Shown piece by piece: positions 14,960 through 24,545 of a DNA stretch of 33,292 nucleotides (its first letter is position 1; each line of letters starts with the position of its first letter). A program made the translations under genes and the position numbers. This DNA comes from an uncultured Bacteroidales bacterium (GTDB lineage Bacteria; Bacteroidota; Bacteroidia; Bacteroidales; UBA932), in assembly GCA_947367315.1 (NCBI GenBank), contig CANBDX010000027.1, positions 1 through 33,292 of the forward strand, written 5' to 3'. The notes beneath the pieces are model-generated. The model saw only the letters and a program-made list of their open reading frames with translations, did no database searches and had not been told where the DNA came from.

Positions 14960-16705
14960 ATGAGAAAATTTCTGTATTCATGTATGCTTGCTGCTGTCCT
15001 TGTCTGCTCATGCTGCGGTCCCAAGGACGGTGAATACACATTCGAAATTCTTACCACCAATGATGTCCACGGACATTATTTCGACTCTCTGTATGTGTCA
15101 GACAGGACAAATACGTCGCTGCTTTCGGTTGCATGGTATGCGGATAGCGTGCGTACTGCCGTGGGAGCAGAGAATGTTGTGATGATAGATGCGGGTGATT
15201 GTCTTCAGGGCGACAATGCCGCATACTATTACAATTATATTGACACCGGATCAAAGCATCTTTATGCACGTATGGTGGAGCATATCGGATATGATGCTGT
15301 AGTGGTCGGCAACCATGACATAGAGACAGGACATCCTGTGTATGACCGCATGGTCAAGACAATGGAAGTGCCTTTTCTTGCGGCGAATGCCATAAGGACG
15401 GATAACGGAAAGCCTTATTTCCAGGAGTATGTGACCCTCCGCAGGCACGGACTGAATGTGACCGTGATAGGATTTACCAATCCGAACATCAAGAGCTGGC
15501 TCTCACCGCTCCTATGGGAAGGCATGGAGTTCAGGTCTCTCCTTCCGATGGCTCAGGAGGTAGTGGACAGGGTCAGGACCAGAGAAAAATCCGATGTGGT
15601 GATTGTGGCTGTACATTCCGGAACTGGAAATGGCGACGGAGCATCGCTGGAGAGCCAGGGACTGGATCTGTTCAAGAGTCTTGAAGGCGTGGACTTCGTG
15701 ATATGTGCCCACGACCACAGGCCTGTGGTGCATAAGAACGACAGCATATGCCTTATCAATTCCGGAAGTCATTGCCGCATGCTCGGACATGGAAAGCTGA
15801 CTCTGACTGTGAAGGACGGAAAGGTGGTGTCCAAGGCTTTGGATGCGGAGCTCCTGGATGTGGACAAGAATAAGGTGGATGAGAATATGAAGGCTTTGTT
15901 CCGTCCGGATTATGAAGCTGTGAAGGCGTTCACTCTTAAGGAAGTAGGTGAACTTAAAGCCGATCTCAGGACGCGTGACGCCTACTGCGGAATGTCGGAT
16001 TATATCAATCTTATACATACGCTCTCAATAGGTTGCTCTCCTGCGCAGATATCTTTCGCCGCTCCTCTTACCTTCAACGGAACCGTTGATGCAGGCACAC
16101 TTGTGTTTAATGATCTGTTTACTATATATCCGTTTGAGAATCAGTTGTTTGTGGTGAAGATGACCGGTAAGGAGATCAAGGATTATCTGGAATATTCATA
16201 CGATACCTGGATCAATACATATGACGGCCGTGGCGGCAATCTGCTGAAGATCCGCAATGAACCGGATCCACGCACAGGCCAGAAACATTGGTCATTCGTG
16301 AACAGGTCCTATAACTTCGATTCGGCGGCCGGACTTGTGTATGAAGTGGACGTGACAAGGCCTGCCGGAAGCCGTGTTAATATCATTTCCTTGGCTGACG
16401 GCAGTGCGTTCGATCCTGCTGCTGACTATAATGTGGCCATGACTTCATATCGAGCAAGCGGCGGCGGTTCCCTTATGCGTGAAGGTGCCGGCATCGATAC
16501 GGACAGGATAGGGGAGAGGGTAGTCGAATATTATCCTGAAATCAGGAATATCCTCTATGATTACCTTATGAAGAATGGCTCCATCGATCCGCAGACCGTG
16601 GGAGACCCTGCTGTAATCGGTTCATGGAAGTTCGTGCCTGAGAAGATGGCTCAGGAGGCTCTCCAGAGGGATATGAAACTTCTTTTTCCGGAAGCTAACC
16701 GATGA
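14960..16705 (+). CDS. 5'-nucleotidase/UshA-family metallophosphatase lipoprotein
   Basis: 581 residues. The lipoprotein signal has its Cys in LVCSC (about residue 18). The N-terminal calcineurin-like metallophosphatase domain shows NDVHGH (34-39), DAGD (77-80), GNHD (117-120), VAVHSG and AHDHRP (about 253-258), which supply the two-metal site. The C-terminal 5'-nucleotidase domain (about 320-560) carries the base-stacking region (ITFNGTVDAGTLVFNDLF-like, YPFENQLF) and YRASGGGSL. Members hydrolyse extracytoplasmic nucleotides to nucleosides and phosphate. My recollection is that Bacteroides often encode the two domains in separate adjacent genes, whereas here they are one protein. It overlaps the convergent MBL-fold gene by 11 bp. 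Confidence 0.92.
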   Translation: MRKFLYSCMLAAVLVCSCCGPKDGEYTFEILTTNDVHGHYFDSLYVSDRTNTSLLSVAWYADSVRTAVGAENVVMIDAGDCLQGDNAAYYYNYIDTGSKHLYARMVEHIGYDAVVVGNHDIETGHPVYDRMVKTMEVPFLAANAIRTDNGKPYFQEYVTLRRHGLNVTVIGFTNPNIKSWLSPLLWEGMEFRSLLPMAQEVVDRVRTREKSDVVIVAVHSGTGNGDGASLESQGLDLFKSLEGVDFVICAHDHRPVVHKNDSICLINSGSHCRMLGHGKLTLTVKDGKVVSKALDAELLDVDKNKVDENMKALFRPDYEAVKAFTLKEVGELKADLRTRDAYCGMSDYINLIHTLSIGCSPAQISFAAPLTFNGTVDAGTLVFNDLFTIYPFENQLFVVKMTGKEIKDYLEYSYDTWINTYDGRGGNLLKIRNEPDPRTGQKHWSFVNRSYNFDSAAGLVYEVDVTRPAGSRVNIISLADGSAFDPAADYNVAMTSYRASGGGSLMREGAGIDTDRIGERVVEYYPEIRNILYDYLMKNGSIDPQTVGDPAVIGSWKFVPEKMAQEALQRDMKLLFPEANR

Positions 16706-17468
16706 CCAGGCCGTCGTAGGCAGGTCTGATGCCTTGCGGCAGCTCTTCTGAGAGTGCTTCGTGGCAAGGCAGCTGATGAGACAGATGGGTCAGCCAGGTG
16801 TGGCTGGCCCTTACTTTTTCCGCAACTCCGAGGGCTCCCTCAAGCGAGAAGTGCGAAATGTGCCTTCCGCGCCGCACGCAGTTTATTATCATATGCTCCA
16901 GTCCCTGGAGCTTTGAGAATTCCTCTTCGGCGATATTGTTCATGTCCGTGCAGTATGCGATGTTTCCGAAACGGAAGCCCAGTACCGGCAGGCGGAAATG
17001 CTTTCCTCTTATGGGGATTATCTCTATTCCCTTGATGGTGAACGGCTTGTCGTCTATCAGGTGGATTTCCCATTCAGGGGCTCCAGGATATCTGTTTTCG
17101 GCAAATGCATAGGAATATTCCTGACGGAGGGAGTCTTCCACGTATTTTTCGCAGTAGATCTGAGTGGCTTTCTTTTCGAGGTAGTTGAAGGCACGGATAT
17201 CGTCCAGACCTCCCGTGTGGTCCTTGTGGTTGTGGGTCAGGAGGATGGCATCCACGTGCGAAATCCCGGCTCTGAGCATCTGCTGCCTGAAGTCCGGGCC
17301 TGCATCCACAAGGATAGTCAGGCCCTCGTATTCCACCAATACGCTGGCCCTTAGACGCTTGTCACGAGGGTCTTTGCTGCGGCACACGTCGCATCTGCAT
17401 CCGATCATCGGCACACCCTGCGAAGTTCCTGTTCCCAGAAATGTCAGCCTGCTTTTTCCGTTCATCAT
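16695..17468 (-). CDS. MBL-fold metallo-hydrolase, PhnP-like
   Basis: 257 residues if the first of two adjacent ATGs (17468, 17465) is used. The metal-binding motif THNHKDH gives His79, His81, Asp83 and His84. Further ligands are expected from GKHF and YCTDMN (about 150-175) and the final LSHQ. The N-terminal FLGTGTSQGVPMIGC and RCDVCRSKDPRDKRLR (about 10-40) hold Cys residues like the structural zinc site of PhnP phosphodiesterase. Bacteroidota homologues are usually annotated only as MBL-fold hydrolases. There is no signal peptide. It shares its last 11 bp with the convergent nucleotidase gene, leaving no room for a terminator between them. Substrate unknown; a cyclic phosphate is possible by family resemblance. 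Confidence 0.88.
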   Translation of the reverse strand: MMNGKSRLTFLGTGTSQGVPMIGCRCDVCRSKDPRDKRLRASVLVEYEGLTILVDAGPDFRQQMLRAGISHVDAILLTHNHKDHTGGLDDIRAFNYLEKKATQIYCEKYVEDSLRQEYSYAFAENRYPGAPEWEIHLIDDKPFTIKGIEIIPIRGKHFRLPVLGFRFGNIAYCTDMNNIAEEEFSKLQGLEHMIINCVRRGRHISHFSLEGALGVAEKVRASHTWLTHLSHQLPCHEALSEELPQGIRPAYDGLVIG

Positions 17469-17584
17469 TTATGTTTTTTATATAGATGGGGATTACTAAA
17501 AAGTCCTGACTTGTAAGAAAGATATCCCGACTCCAGTTGGTCGCTCGATATGACAATTTTACGGTACTATTCAGCTTCCTTAAT

Positions 17585-18835
17585 CTATATTACTATATCT
17601 ACGATTTTACCTATTAGAGCCGGATCGTACGGGCGGGATATCCGGATATAGTTGCCGGTATATCCTTCCATCATGCCTTTGCGGTCCGTGCTCTCGAACA
17701 GCACTTTCTCCGCCACTCCCTTGTTGGCTTCGATGAATTCTTCGTGCAGTCTCGCGCACAGTTCCTCGAGCATCTGCACCCTGCCTGTCTTTAAGCTGTC
17801 CTGCACCTGATCCTTCCTTTCCGCTGCCGGAGTGCCGGCGCGGCGTGAATATGGGAATATGTGGATGAATGCCGGTCTTACGACGTCCTTGAGGAAGTTA
17901 TATGTTTCCATGAAAAGTTCGTCTGTCTCGCCTGGGAATCCCACAATCACGTCTATGCCGAAGAATACTTTCGGACCTCCTGGAATTTCGGTCTTTTCCC
18001 TGATATACTGTATCTTGCGGGCGAATGCTGCCGTGTCATAGCGCCGTCCCATTTCCCTTAGTATGGTGTCGCATCCGGACTGGAGCGGGATATGGTAGTG
18101 GGGGAGGAACTTGCTGCCGGATGTTATCCAGTCGATCATCTCTTCCGTCAGCAGGTTAGGCTCTATGGAGGATATCCTGTATCTCTCGATGCCTTCCACC
18201 TTGTCCAGTTCGCGGATGAGTTCGAAGAATGTCTCTCCGGTGGACTTTCCGAAGTCTCCGGTGTTCACTCCTGTGAGGACGATTTCCCTTATCCCTTCTG
18301 CGGCGATTGCCTGTGCCTGAGGTATGATATCTGATATCGGTATGTTTCTGCTTTCGCCGCGTGCGTATGGGACTGTGCAGTAGTGACATTTGTAGTCACA
18401 TCCGTCCTGTACCTTCAGGAACGAACGTGTCCTTTCACCGCTTGAAAATGCAGGAAAGAATGTGCCGAGGTCCTTTCCGCAACCTGCTGTACCGCATACC
18501 TTTTCGAGGATTGCAGGTACGACAAGGCTTTTCTCAGTGGCCCCGAATACGCGTTCCACTCCTTCGATCTTCTCGATGTCACTACGTCGCATCTGGGCGG
18601 AACATCCTGTCACGAATATGGGTGCATCAGGTGAAATCCTGTGGAGCTTTCTGATTATGTTGCGGCTCTTCTTGTCCGAGTGCTCCGTCACGGTGCATGT
18701 GTTTACGAGGAAGACGTCCGCCCCCTTGTTCCATGGCACGGCCTCGAATCCTTCCTTGCCGAGTTCGCGCTCATATGTGGAGGTTTCTGCATAGTTCAGC
18801 TTGCAGCCTAGGGTTATGTATGCTATTTTCTTCAT
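17585..18835 (-). CDS. mtaB: tRNA methylthiotransferase MtaB (t6A37 C2-methylthiolation)
   Basis: 416 residues, full length for the family. The N-terminal MTTase domain has cluster cysteines Cys11 (LGCKLN), Cys47 (NTCTVTEHSD) and Cys78 (TGCSAQ). The radical SAM domain has Cys146, Cys150 and Cys153 in GCDYKCHYC. SGCDTILREMGRRYD and IIVGFPGETDE-type motifs follow, with a C-terminal TRAM-like segment. MtaB converts t6A to ms2t6A at position 37 of ANN-decoding tRNAs and improves decoding accuracy. It needs t6A, whose synthesis uses TsaD, encoded just upstream on the other strand (24595). Its ATG shares one base with the folB stop (TAATG), so the two are translationally coupled. Confidence 0.95.
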   Translation of the reverse strand: MKKIAYITLGCKLNYAETSTYERELGKEGFEAVPWNKGADVFLVNTCTVTEHSDKKSRNIIRKLHRISPDAPIFVTGCSAQMRRSDIEKIEGVERVFGATEKSLVVPAILEKVCGTAGCGKDLGTFFPAFSSGERTRSFLKVQDGCDYKCHYCTVPYARGESRNIPISDIIPQAQAIAAEGIREIVLTGVNTGDFGKSTGETFFELIRELDKVEGIERYRISSIEPNLLTEEMIDWITSGSKFLPHYHIPLQSGCDTILREMGRRYDTAAFARKIQYIREKTEIPGGPKVFFGIDVIVGFPGETDELFMETYNFLKDVVRPAFIHIFPYSRRAGTPAAERKDQVQDSLKTGRVQMLEELCARLHEEFIEANKGVAEKVLFESTDRKGMMEGYTGNYIRISRPYDPALIGKIVDIVI

Positions 18836-19206
18836 TAACTTCTTTTATGGAATAGAGTTACTCGTGACCACTGCACCGTGCCATCTACCGGAGGTCTGCT
18901 CTTGGATATCCTTACGGAGAAACTTTCCAGCTGAGGGAAACGTGCGGCTATAGCCTTGACGATGCGTCCGGCCACATTCTCGAGCAGCTCGGAGGGGATT
19001 GACATCTCTTCGGATACGATGTCGTAGATGTCCGCATAATTGAGTGTGTCGTCCAGATTGTCGCTTTCAGCTGCTGCAGAAAGGTCGAGTTCCCCGCGGA
19101 AGTCCACCGTGAAATTGTTGCCACGGACCTTTTCATGTGGCAGGCATCCGTGGTATGCCTTGAACTCCATTCCTTCGAGTTCTATTATTCCTATGTTTCT
19201 GTTCAT
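18835..19206 (-). CDS. folB: Dihydroneopterin aldolase
   Basis: 123 residues, normal size. ELEGMEFKAYHGCLPHEK (10-26) holds the pterin-site Glu near position 25. NYADIYDIVSEEM is the usual central helix and VRISKSRPPV (about 98-107) carries the catalytic Lys. FolB cleaves 7,8-dihydroneopterin to 6-hydroxymethyl-dihydropterin in folate synthesis. It lies between the RsmI-like gene (4-bp gap) and mtaB (1-nt overlap), so it is an inner gene of one operon. No other folate gene is in the window. Confidence 0.94.
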   Translation of the reverse strand: MNRNIGIIELEGMEFKAYHGCLPHEKVRGNNFTVDFRGELDLSAAAESDNLDDTLNYADIYDIVSEEMSIPSELLENVAGRIVKAIAARFPQLESFSVRISKSRPPVDGTVQWSRVTLFHKRS

Positions 19207-19210
19207 GATT

Positions 19211-19933
19211 TTACGCTAATAACAGGAACACGCACGGGCGTTTGCCTATGGTGAGTCCTTCTTTTTTCCATTGCGAGACGGTTTTCGTCTTTATATATGC
19301 GTCAGGCATGGTGATGTTTGCCGCCACGCATATCTTTGTGGATGCCGAGCATGTGGAGAGCATGTCAGCGAAGAGTGAGTCGTTGCGGTATGGCGTCTCG
19401 ATGATGATCTGAGTCTGCCTTTGCTGTCCGGAGACCTTTTCGAGCGTGCGTAGCCTGCTGCGGCGTTCGTCGGTCTTGGCAGGTATGTATCCGCAGAATG
19501 CGAATGACTGCCCGTTCAGTCCAGAAGCCATCAATGCAAGCATCAGTGACGAGGGACCTACGAACGGAATCACCTCGATGTCGTTCCTATGGGCGAGAGC
19601 CACGAGCTGTGCTCCGGGATCAGCAACTGCCGGTAGGCCGGCTTCGGATATCAGTCCCACGTTGTTGCCGTCATCGAAGAGCTTCAGATAGCTTTCGATT
19701 TCTGCCTGCTGCGTGTGCTCGTTCAGTTCGTGGAATTCCAAGGTGTCTATTCTGCCCTTAAGTCCCGCTTTCGAGAGGAAGCGCCTTGCCGTGCGGACCT
19801 CTTCCACCACGTATGTCCTTATGTCCGGAAGCATATCAAGTACGGGCTGAGGTATCACCTCGCATGGCTCATTCTCTCCGAGAGGGGAGGGAATAAGGTA
19901 TAGTCTGCCTCTTTCCTTTGTCATATCTGTCAT
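19211..19933 (-). CDS. RsmI-like tetrapyrrole-methylase-family SAM methyltransferase (short paralogue)
   Basis: 240 residues. RLYLIPSPLGENEP, YVVEEVRTARRFL and GLISEAGLPAVADPGAQLV match the TP-methylase fold of RsmI, which 2'-O-methylates C1402 of 16S rRNA. However, the N-terminus differs from canonical RsmI (which has a VPTPIGNL and AEDTR-type pattern), and the protein lacks the usual C-terminal extension. Bacteroidota commonly carry this as a second, uncharacterised gene next to true RsmI. Its ATG overlaps the tamB stop by 4 nt (ATGA), so translation is coupled; MTDM offers an alternative start at 19924. The target is unknown; an rRNA role is only a family-based guess. Confidence 0.86.
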   Translation of the reverse strand: MTDMTKERGRLYLIPSPLGENEPCEVIPQPVLDMLPDIRTYVVEEVRTARRFLSKAGLKGRIDTLEFHELNEHTQQAEIESYLKLFDDGNNVGLISEAGLPAVADPGAQLVALAHRNDIEVIPFVGPSSLMLALMASGLNGQSFAFCGYIPAKTDERRSRLRTLEKVSGQQRQTQIIIETPYRNDSLFADMLSTCSASTKICVAANITMPDAYIKTKTVSQWKKEGLTIGKRPCVFLLLA

Positions 19934-22900
19934 TTCTTTGAATCGATTATGATTGTGTTCTTTCCTCCCTCGATCATGGACTGCTCCTCTGCCCTTCTGG
20001 CTTCCTGACGTTTTTCCTTCTTTGAGAAGATATTGCGGAAGAACTGCCCGAGGTTGTTGAACTCGGTCTGGAACATCAGACCGACTCCGTTGCGCTGGGA
20101 GTTGTCAAGGTAGTTTGTGTATTGGTCTGCCGAGTGCGAGAATATGTTCAGTCTGAACGAACCTGACCTGTTGAGCTTTATCTCGATGTCGAGGTCGCCG
20201 ACCACATCGTTCTGAGTGTTTCCGGACGAATACTGCTTGTTCCCGACGCTTCCGTTTACCACAACCCTGTTGTTGAACAGCTGGGTGGACACGGCGACGT
20301 CGAATATGTCATTGCCCCTCTCGTTAGGCTGGTAGTTAAGACCAAGGTCCACCGGTATGTCGAGCTTCTGGAATATATTGTTCAGCTGGTTGGCCATCAC
20401 CTCCGACACGTTCGAGTACAGAAGCGATGAGTTGTTCACGATTCCTGACTGCTCGTCAGGCAGGAAGTTGTTGGAGAGAATCAGTGAAAGGAACTGCTTC
20501 TGTATCTTGTCGTCAGTGCTGAGTGCGCTCTCAACCCTGGATTTGACCATCGGGTCGAGGTCAGGTATCTCAATGCCGAACTTCAGCCTAGGGTTGCTGA
20601 GCTTGTCGGTGATGCCGATACTGCATTCCACAGTCCTTCGGTTCGCGACGGAGGTGGTGTCGGATATGAGTGTGGCTATCGATGCCTTGGTCTTGTATAT
20701 GGCATCGATGTCGAGGCTGCTGTCCATTATGTCACCGTTGAATCGGATGGAGCTGCCGTCCTGAATGAGGAAGTCCCTGGTCACCAGTCCCATTGCGGAG
20801 AACTTGTAGTTTCCGCTGTTGAGCGTGTAGTCTCCGTTTATGTTGAAGAGGTCTTCGGTTATATCAAGCTCAATTCTGCCGGTTCCTCGTCCTGAAAGCA
20901 CGTTGCCGCTTGCCTTGTCAATTTCCACGAATGCTTCCACGTCAGGAGAAGCATTTACCTTCAGGTTTACAGCAAAATTACTCTTCGTCTTTTCCTTGAT
21001 GTCTGTGTTCTTTACGAAAATCTCGTATGGGTCCACGAAAATTTCCTTTTCCAGCTCCTTGAACTTCAGAATGTCCGTGCCGCCTCCTGATGTCATGGAG
21101 CTGCTGAGAGGGATATGGAGCTGCCCCGTCTTAGCCGTGACTGCATCTACATTTAACTTCAGTGAGTTGATCGGACCGGTTATGGCCACGTTTCCAGTCG
21201 CGAAAAGATTGCCGTAGAAGACGTCGCTTGCCTTTTCGTCGAGGTTTATCGCCTCCATCTGCTCCACTTTCAGCCTTGTGTCAAAAGTGATGTTGTTGAA
21301 ATACTCGTAGCTTATGTTTCCGGACACCGTTCCCTTGCCGTTGAAACGGTCGGTGACGCTCACCTCGTCGAACCACACTCCCTTTTCATTGATATGGAAA
21401 GGACCGCTTGCATAGTATGGCACGTTTGTGAAGCCTATCTTGAGCATCACGTCATCAAATCTGGTATCCTGGCTTCTTATGGCAAGCCTCTCCAGAGGCC
21501 CGTTTACTGATATGACTCCGGAAATTGTACCTCCCATTTCGCTGAATATGTCCTTCAGGAAAGGCTGTGCATATGATACGTTGAGCCTGTTGAGCGCAGC
21601 TTCTGCCATCAGACGCCCCGTCTCCGGGAAGAGGAGGCCTCTTGCATCTATGCTGCTTGACCCGCCCATGCTGTTCTTTGCGAATATGTCGAAGCATTTA
21701 TTTTCTTCATCCCATCTTGTTCCCATTCTGAGTATGCCAAGAGGTACATTCGCTACATATGTGGAGTCGCAGATCAGGTCAGCGAGTATTCCCTTGTCGT
21801 CGAGCGGTGATACGAGCTGCACATCTCCAGTCAGTGCTCCTCGGAATCCGAAATCGGATGGGAGGACAGCATTGACCATAGATATGTCGAATCTGCCGAG
21901 AGAGAGTGTGAGGGTGTCGCTTTGGGTCTTCGATGCCTTTCCTGATAAGTTCACAGACTGCTCTCCTGAGACAATCCCGAACTTACGCACATCAATGCTT
22001 TCCTTGTTCACAAGCAGGCTTGAAGGAAGTATATTCCATTCCCTGGAGTTCAGGTAAAGGGTGGATGGCTTGATGTCGATATCCAGATCCGGCCTGTCCA
22101 TGTTGCGCGAAAGCGCTCCGTGGAGGATGAATTCGCCCCTGTTCTCCAGTTCGCTGTGGTTGTCGTACGAATATCCCAGGCCTATATGGTCGTTGTCTGC
22201 GAATATCTGGAGGCTGTTGTTGTTCATCTTCAGTGTCGCCACCTTGAGCTCTTCGCTGCTGAACTTTACGTTCAGGCTGGAGTCTGCATTGTCCACCATG
22301 GTGGTGACATTCTTGAGATAGTTCTTCTTGAAGGCAAGGCGTTTTGATGAAAGCACTGCGTCCATCTTCTCGTCTTCATCGATGCTTATGTTAAGTGATG
22401 TCCCGCTTTCTATGTATAAGCCGGGAACGGCGAATGACAGCACTCCCTGCAGGTCGTGGCACATGAGGTCGAGATTATAGCTGTTTCCGCTCCATTTGTA
22501 TGAAGGGTTACTGAACATGGAAGGAAGCTCCCTCTTCAGCGTGATGTTACCGAGGTCTCTGACAAAATCAGCTATAGGACCGGTGCCTGAGTACGAACAG
22601 TCTGCAAACCTGGAGTCTAGCCTGACCTTGTGTTCCGAGTCCGTGCTGTGGGAAGCCAGGACTATGTCCCCTATGTTGTAGCGTCCTTCATCGTTTTCCA
22701 GGACGATGTTGCCGAGTCCTATCTTTCCCACGATGTTGTTCTCTGCAGTGCGGCTGAAGTCTGCATTTGTCTGGAACTGGACGATGGATTTTCCCCTCTT
22801 GTCCAGGTTCATTGCATTCAGGTCGGCATGTCCGATATTTGCAGTTAGCTTATATACGGAATTATGTGTGCTTGATGACTGGGCATAGCCTCCCTGTATC

Positions 22901-24501
22901 ATGAAGTTGCAGTTCGGGTCCTGGCTTATGACCGTTCCGTTGATAGAATACCTGTCATAGTGACCTTTGGCTGCGATATCCCTGTAGTCATATCCCTTGA
23001 GGCTAAGTCTTCGGATACGTAGGGAATCAATGTCTGCCGTGATGCCGCTACGGTCTCCTATCGTGGTGGCAAAACCTGCATGGAGGGTACTTGGACCCAT
23101 TATCACGTTGTCGAGTACCCTTCCCAGATCGAGGTCATCCGTCGCCACCGTTCCCCTGATTCCGATATCCTTTCCGGATGTCACGAGATTCCTGAACTTG
23201 ACATCAGCTTCCGCACTTCCTATCAGTGAGCCGATCCTGAGGCTGGCCTTCATTGAATTCATCATTCCGCTTGCCCTTGCCTTTCCGGAAAACAGCATGC
23301 CTCTGGCCAGTCCGCTCATGTCAAGCTCCCCGTCAGGAATCCACTGGCTGATGAATCTGCCCAGGCCGCGGAATGTGAAGAACATGTTGTCTGCTTTGGC
23401 TTCAAGGGTGGTGTTCTCTATGTCAGGGATGCCCTTCATGCTTCCTGTCACCGTTGTGGAGAATTCCCCGTCTTCGGTCGTGAGCTTGACCCTGTCTATG
23501 CTGAAATCATTGACATATCCGGAAACCTTTCCGGAGATTGTGGCGTTGAGCGTGTTCCCGTCGAGCTCCGGTGCGAAATAGCAGATGGTCCTGAAATCAA
23601 GGCGGCTGTGTGCGATGTCTCCTTCTATCCGGACCTTGGAGAGGAAATCGCTGAAGTCCTTCATGCTGCTGAAGCTCATCTGGTAGAAGTTGAGGTGCAT
23701 GTCGGACCACAGGTCCTTGATCCTCAGGTCCTTCACGATGGTCTTTCCCCGTCCGGAACTTGCCTTTCCGGACATCTCCTTTACGGTAAATCCGGTCTTT
23801 TCGCGGAATGTGATCCTGTCGGCCTCGCCGGACATGACTCCTCCCTTGAACTGCAGCTCCCTCACATCGATGTGTATATCCCTCACGTCGAGGTCGTCCC
23901 AGTTGATGCCTCCTCTGTAAGGGAGACGGTGCGAACCGTGGTTCTTCATGTGGAATCCCATTCCGTCTATTTCCACTTTGCGGATATGGAAGAGTTCCTT
24001 GTCATCTCTGACCTTTTTTTCTTCAGCCTGCTTCAGCCTGAACAGGCGGGAGAGATTGTCCTTGTAGGTCGTGTCAGCTCCTTCTATGCCGCTTTTGTCT
24101 TCAAGGACCAGATTCATCTGGGCGTTGGAAATGTAAGCCTTGTCCAGATGGAGCGCATCATGACTGAAGAGCCCTTCGAATGAGAAGCGGGCTATTATGT
24201 ATTCGGCGCGGAAGAATGTATCGACTGGAAAGCAAGTGGAGTCGGAAGGGTCGGTGTATGGATTTCTGTCGAGTACTACTGCGTTCTTGAGAACGAGTGT
24301 GGTGAAGGGCCTGAGGTGGATCTTCTCGAACTTTATCTCTCCGTCGAGCCGGCGGGAGATGATGTCCACTACCTTGGATGCCACAAATGTCTGGACCTGC
24401 GGGAACTGTATCGTGATGATTCCCGCGAAGATGACTGCTGCCGTTGCAACCAAAGTCAGCCAGATTATTTTGATGGTCCTTCTGATAGCCTTTTTCTTTA
24501 T
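19930..24501 (-). CDS. tamB: TamB/DUF490 translocation and assembly module protein
   Basis: About 1,523 residues if counted from an ATA codon at 24501; 1,507 from the first standard alternative start, TTG 24453. The N-terminus IKKKAIRRTIKIIWLTL then VATAAVIFAGIITIQF is a basic segment plus an inner-membrane helix. An AsmA-like start follows (HLRPFTTLVLKNAVVLDRNPY), then a very long beta-rich middle expected to form a lipid-carrying taco fold. The C-terminal DUF490 domain runs from about residue 1050, with FNINGDYTLNSGNYKF and ISDTTSVANRRTVECSIGITDKLSNP. TamB-type proteins move phospholipid and help assemble the outer membrane. It is the first gene of the tamB, RsmI-like, folB, mtaB operon and is divergent from tsaD, the arrangement I recall from Bacteroides. 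The missing ATG is odd (see findings). Confidence 0.9.
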   Translation of the reverse strand: MKKKAIRRTIKIIWLTLVATAAVIFAGIITIQFPQVQTFVASKVVDIISRRLDGEIKFEKIHLRPFTTLVLKNAVVLDRNPYTDPSDSTCFPVDTFFRAEYIIARFSFEGLFSHDALHLDKAYISNAQMNLVLEDKSGIEGADTTYKDNLSRLFRLKQAEEKKVRDDKELFHIRKVEIDGMGFHMKNHGSHRLPYRGGINWDDLDVRDIHIDVRELQFKGGVMSGEADRITFREKTGFTVKEMSGKASSGRGKTIVKDLRIKDLWSDMHLNFYQMSFSSMKDFSDFLSKVRIEGDIAHSRLDFRTICYFAPELDGNTLNATISGKVSGYVNDFSIDRVKLTTEDGEFSTTVTGSMKGIPDIENTTLEAKADNMFFTFRGLGRFISQWIPDGELDMSGLARGMLFSGKARASGMMNSMKASLRIGSLIGSAEADVKFRNLVTSGKDIGIRGTVATDDLDLGRVLDNVIMGPSTLHAGFATTIGDRSGITADIDSLRIRRLSLKGYDYRDIAAKGHYDRYSINGTVISQDPNCNFMIQGGYAQSSSTHNSVYKLTANIGHADLNAMNLDKRGKSIVQFQTNADFSRTAENNIVGKIGLGNIVLENDEGRYNIGDIVLASHSTDSEHKVRLDSRFADCSYSGTGPIADFVRDLGNITLKRELPSMFSNPSYKWSGNSYNLDLMCHDLQGVLSFAVPGLYIESGTSLNISIDEDEKMDAVLSSKRLAFKKNYLKNVTTMVDNADSSLNVKFSSEELKVATLKMNNNSLQIFADNDHIGLGYSYDNHSELENRGEFILHGALSRNMDRPDLDIDIKPSTLYLNSREWNILPSSLLVNKESIDVRKFGIVSGEQSVNLSGKASKTQSDTLTLSLGRFDISMVNAVLPSDFGFRGALTGDVQLVSPLDDKGILADLICDSTYVANVPLGILRMGTRWDEENKCFDIFAKNSMGGSSSIDARGLLFPETGRLMAEAALNRLNVSYAQPFLKDIFSEMGGTISGVISVNGPLERLAIRSQDTRFDDVMLKIGFTNVPYYASGPFHINEKGVWFDEVSVTDRFNGKGTVSGNISYEYFNNITFDTRLKVEQMEAINLDEKASDVFYGNLFATGNVAITGPINSLKLNVDAVTAKTGQLHIPLSSSMTSGGGTDILKFKELEKEIFVDPYEIFVKNTDIKEKTKSNFAVNLKVNASPDVEAFVEIDKASGNVLSGRGTGRIELDITEDLFNINGDYTLNSGNYKFSAMGLVTRDFLIQDGSSIRFNGDIMDSSLDIDAIYKTKASIATLISDTTSVANRRTVECSIGITDKLSNPRLKFGIEIPDLDPMVKSRVESALSTDDKIQKQFLSLILSNNFLPDEQSGIVNNSSLLYSNVSEVMANQLNNIFQKLDIPVDLGLNYQPNERGNDIFDVAVSTQLFNNRVVVNGSVGNKQYSSGNTQNDVVGDLDIEIKLNRSGSFRLNIFSHSADQYTNYLDNSQRNGVGLMFQTEFNNLGQFFRNIFSKKEKRQEARRAEEQSMIEGGKNTIIIDSKK

Positions 24502-24514
24502 TTACTCCAACTTG

Positions 24515-24522
24515 CAAAAATA
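24515..24522 (-). promoter_or_regulatory. -7 element of the tamB operon
   Basis: On the minus strand TATTTTTG fits TAnnTTTG. It puts transcription start near 24508 and leaves a leader of only a few bases with GGAG just before the ATA at 24501. No clear -33 element. Confidence 0.5.
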
Positions 24523-24545
24523 GTAAAAATATCGGAGAAAATCCG

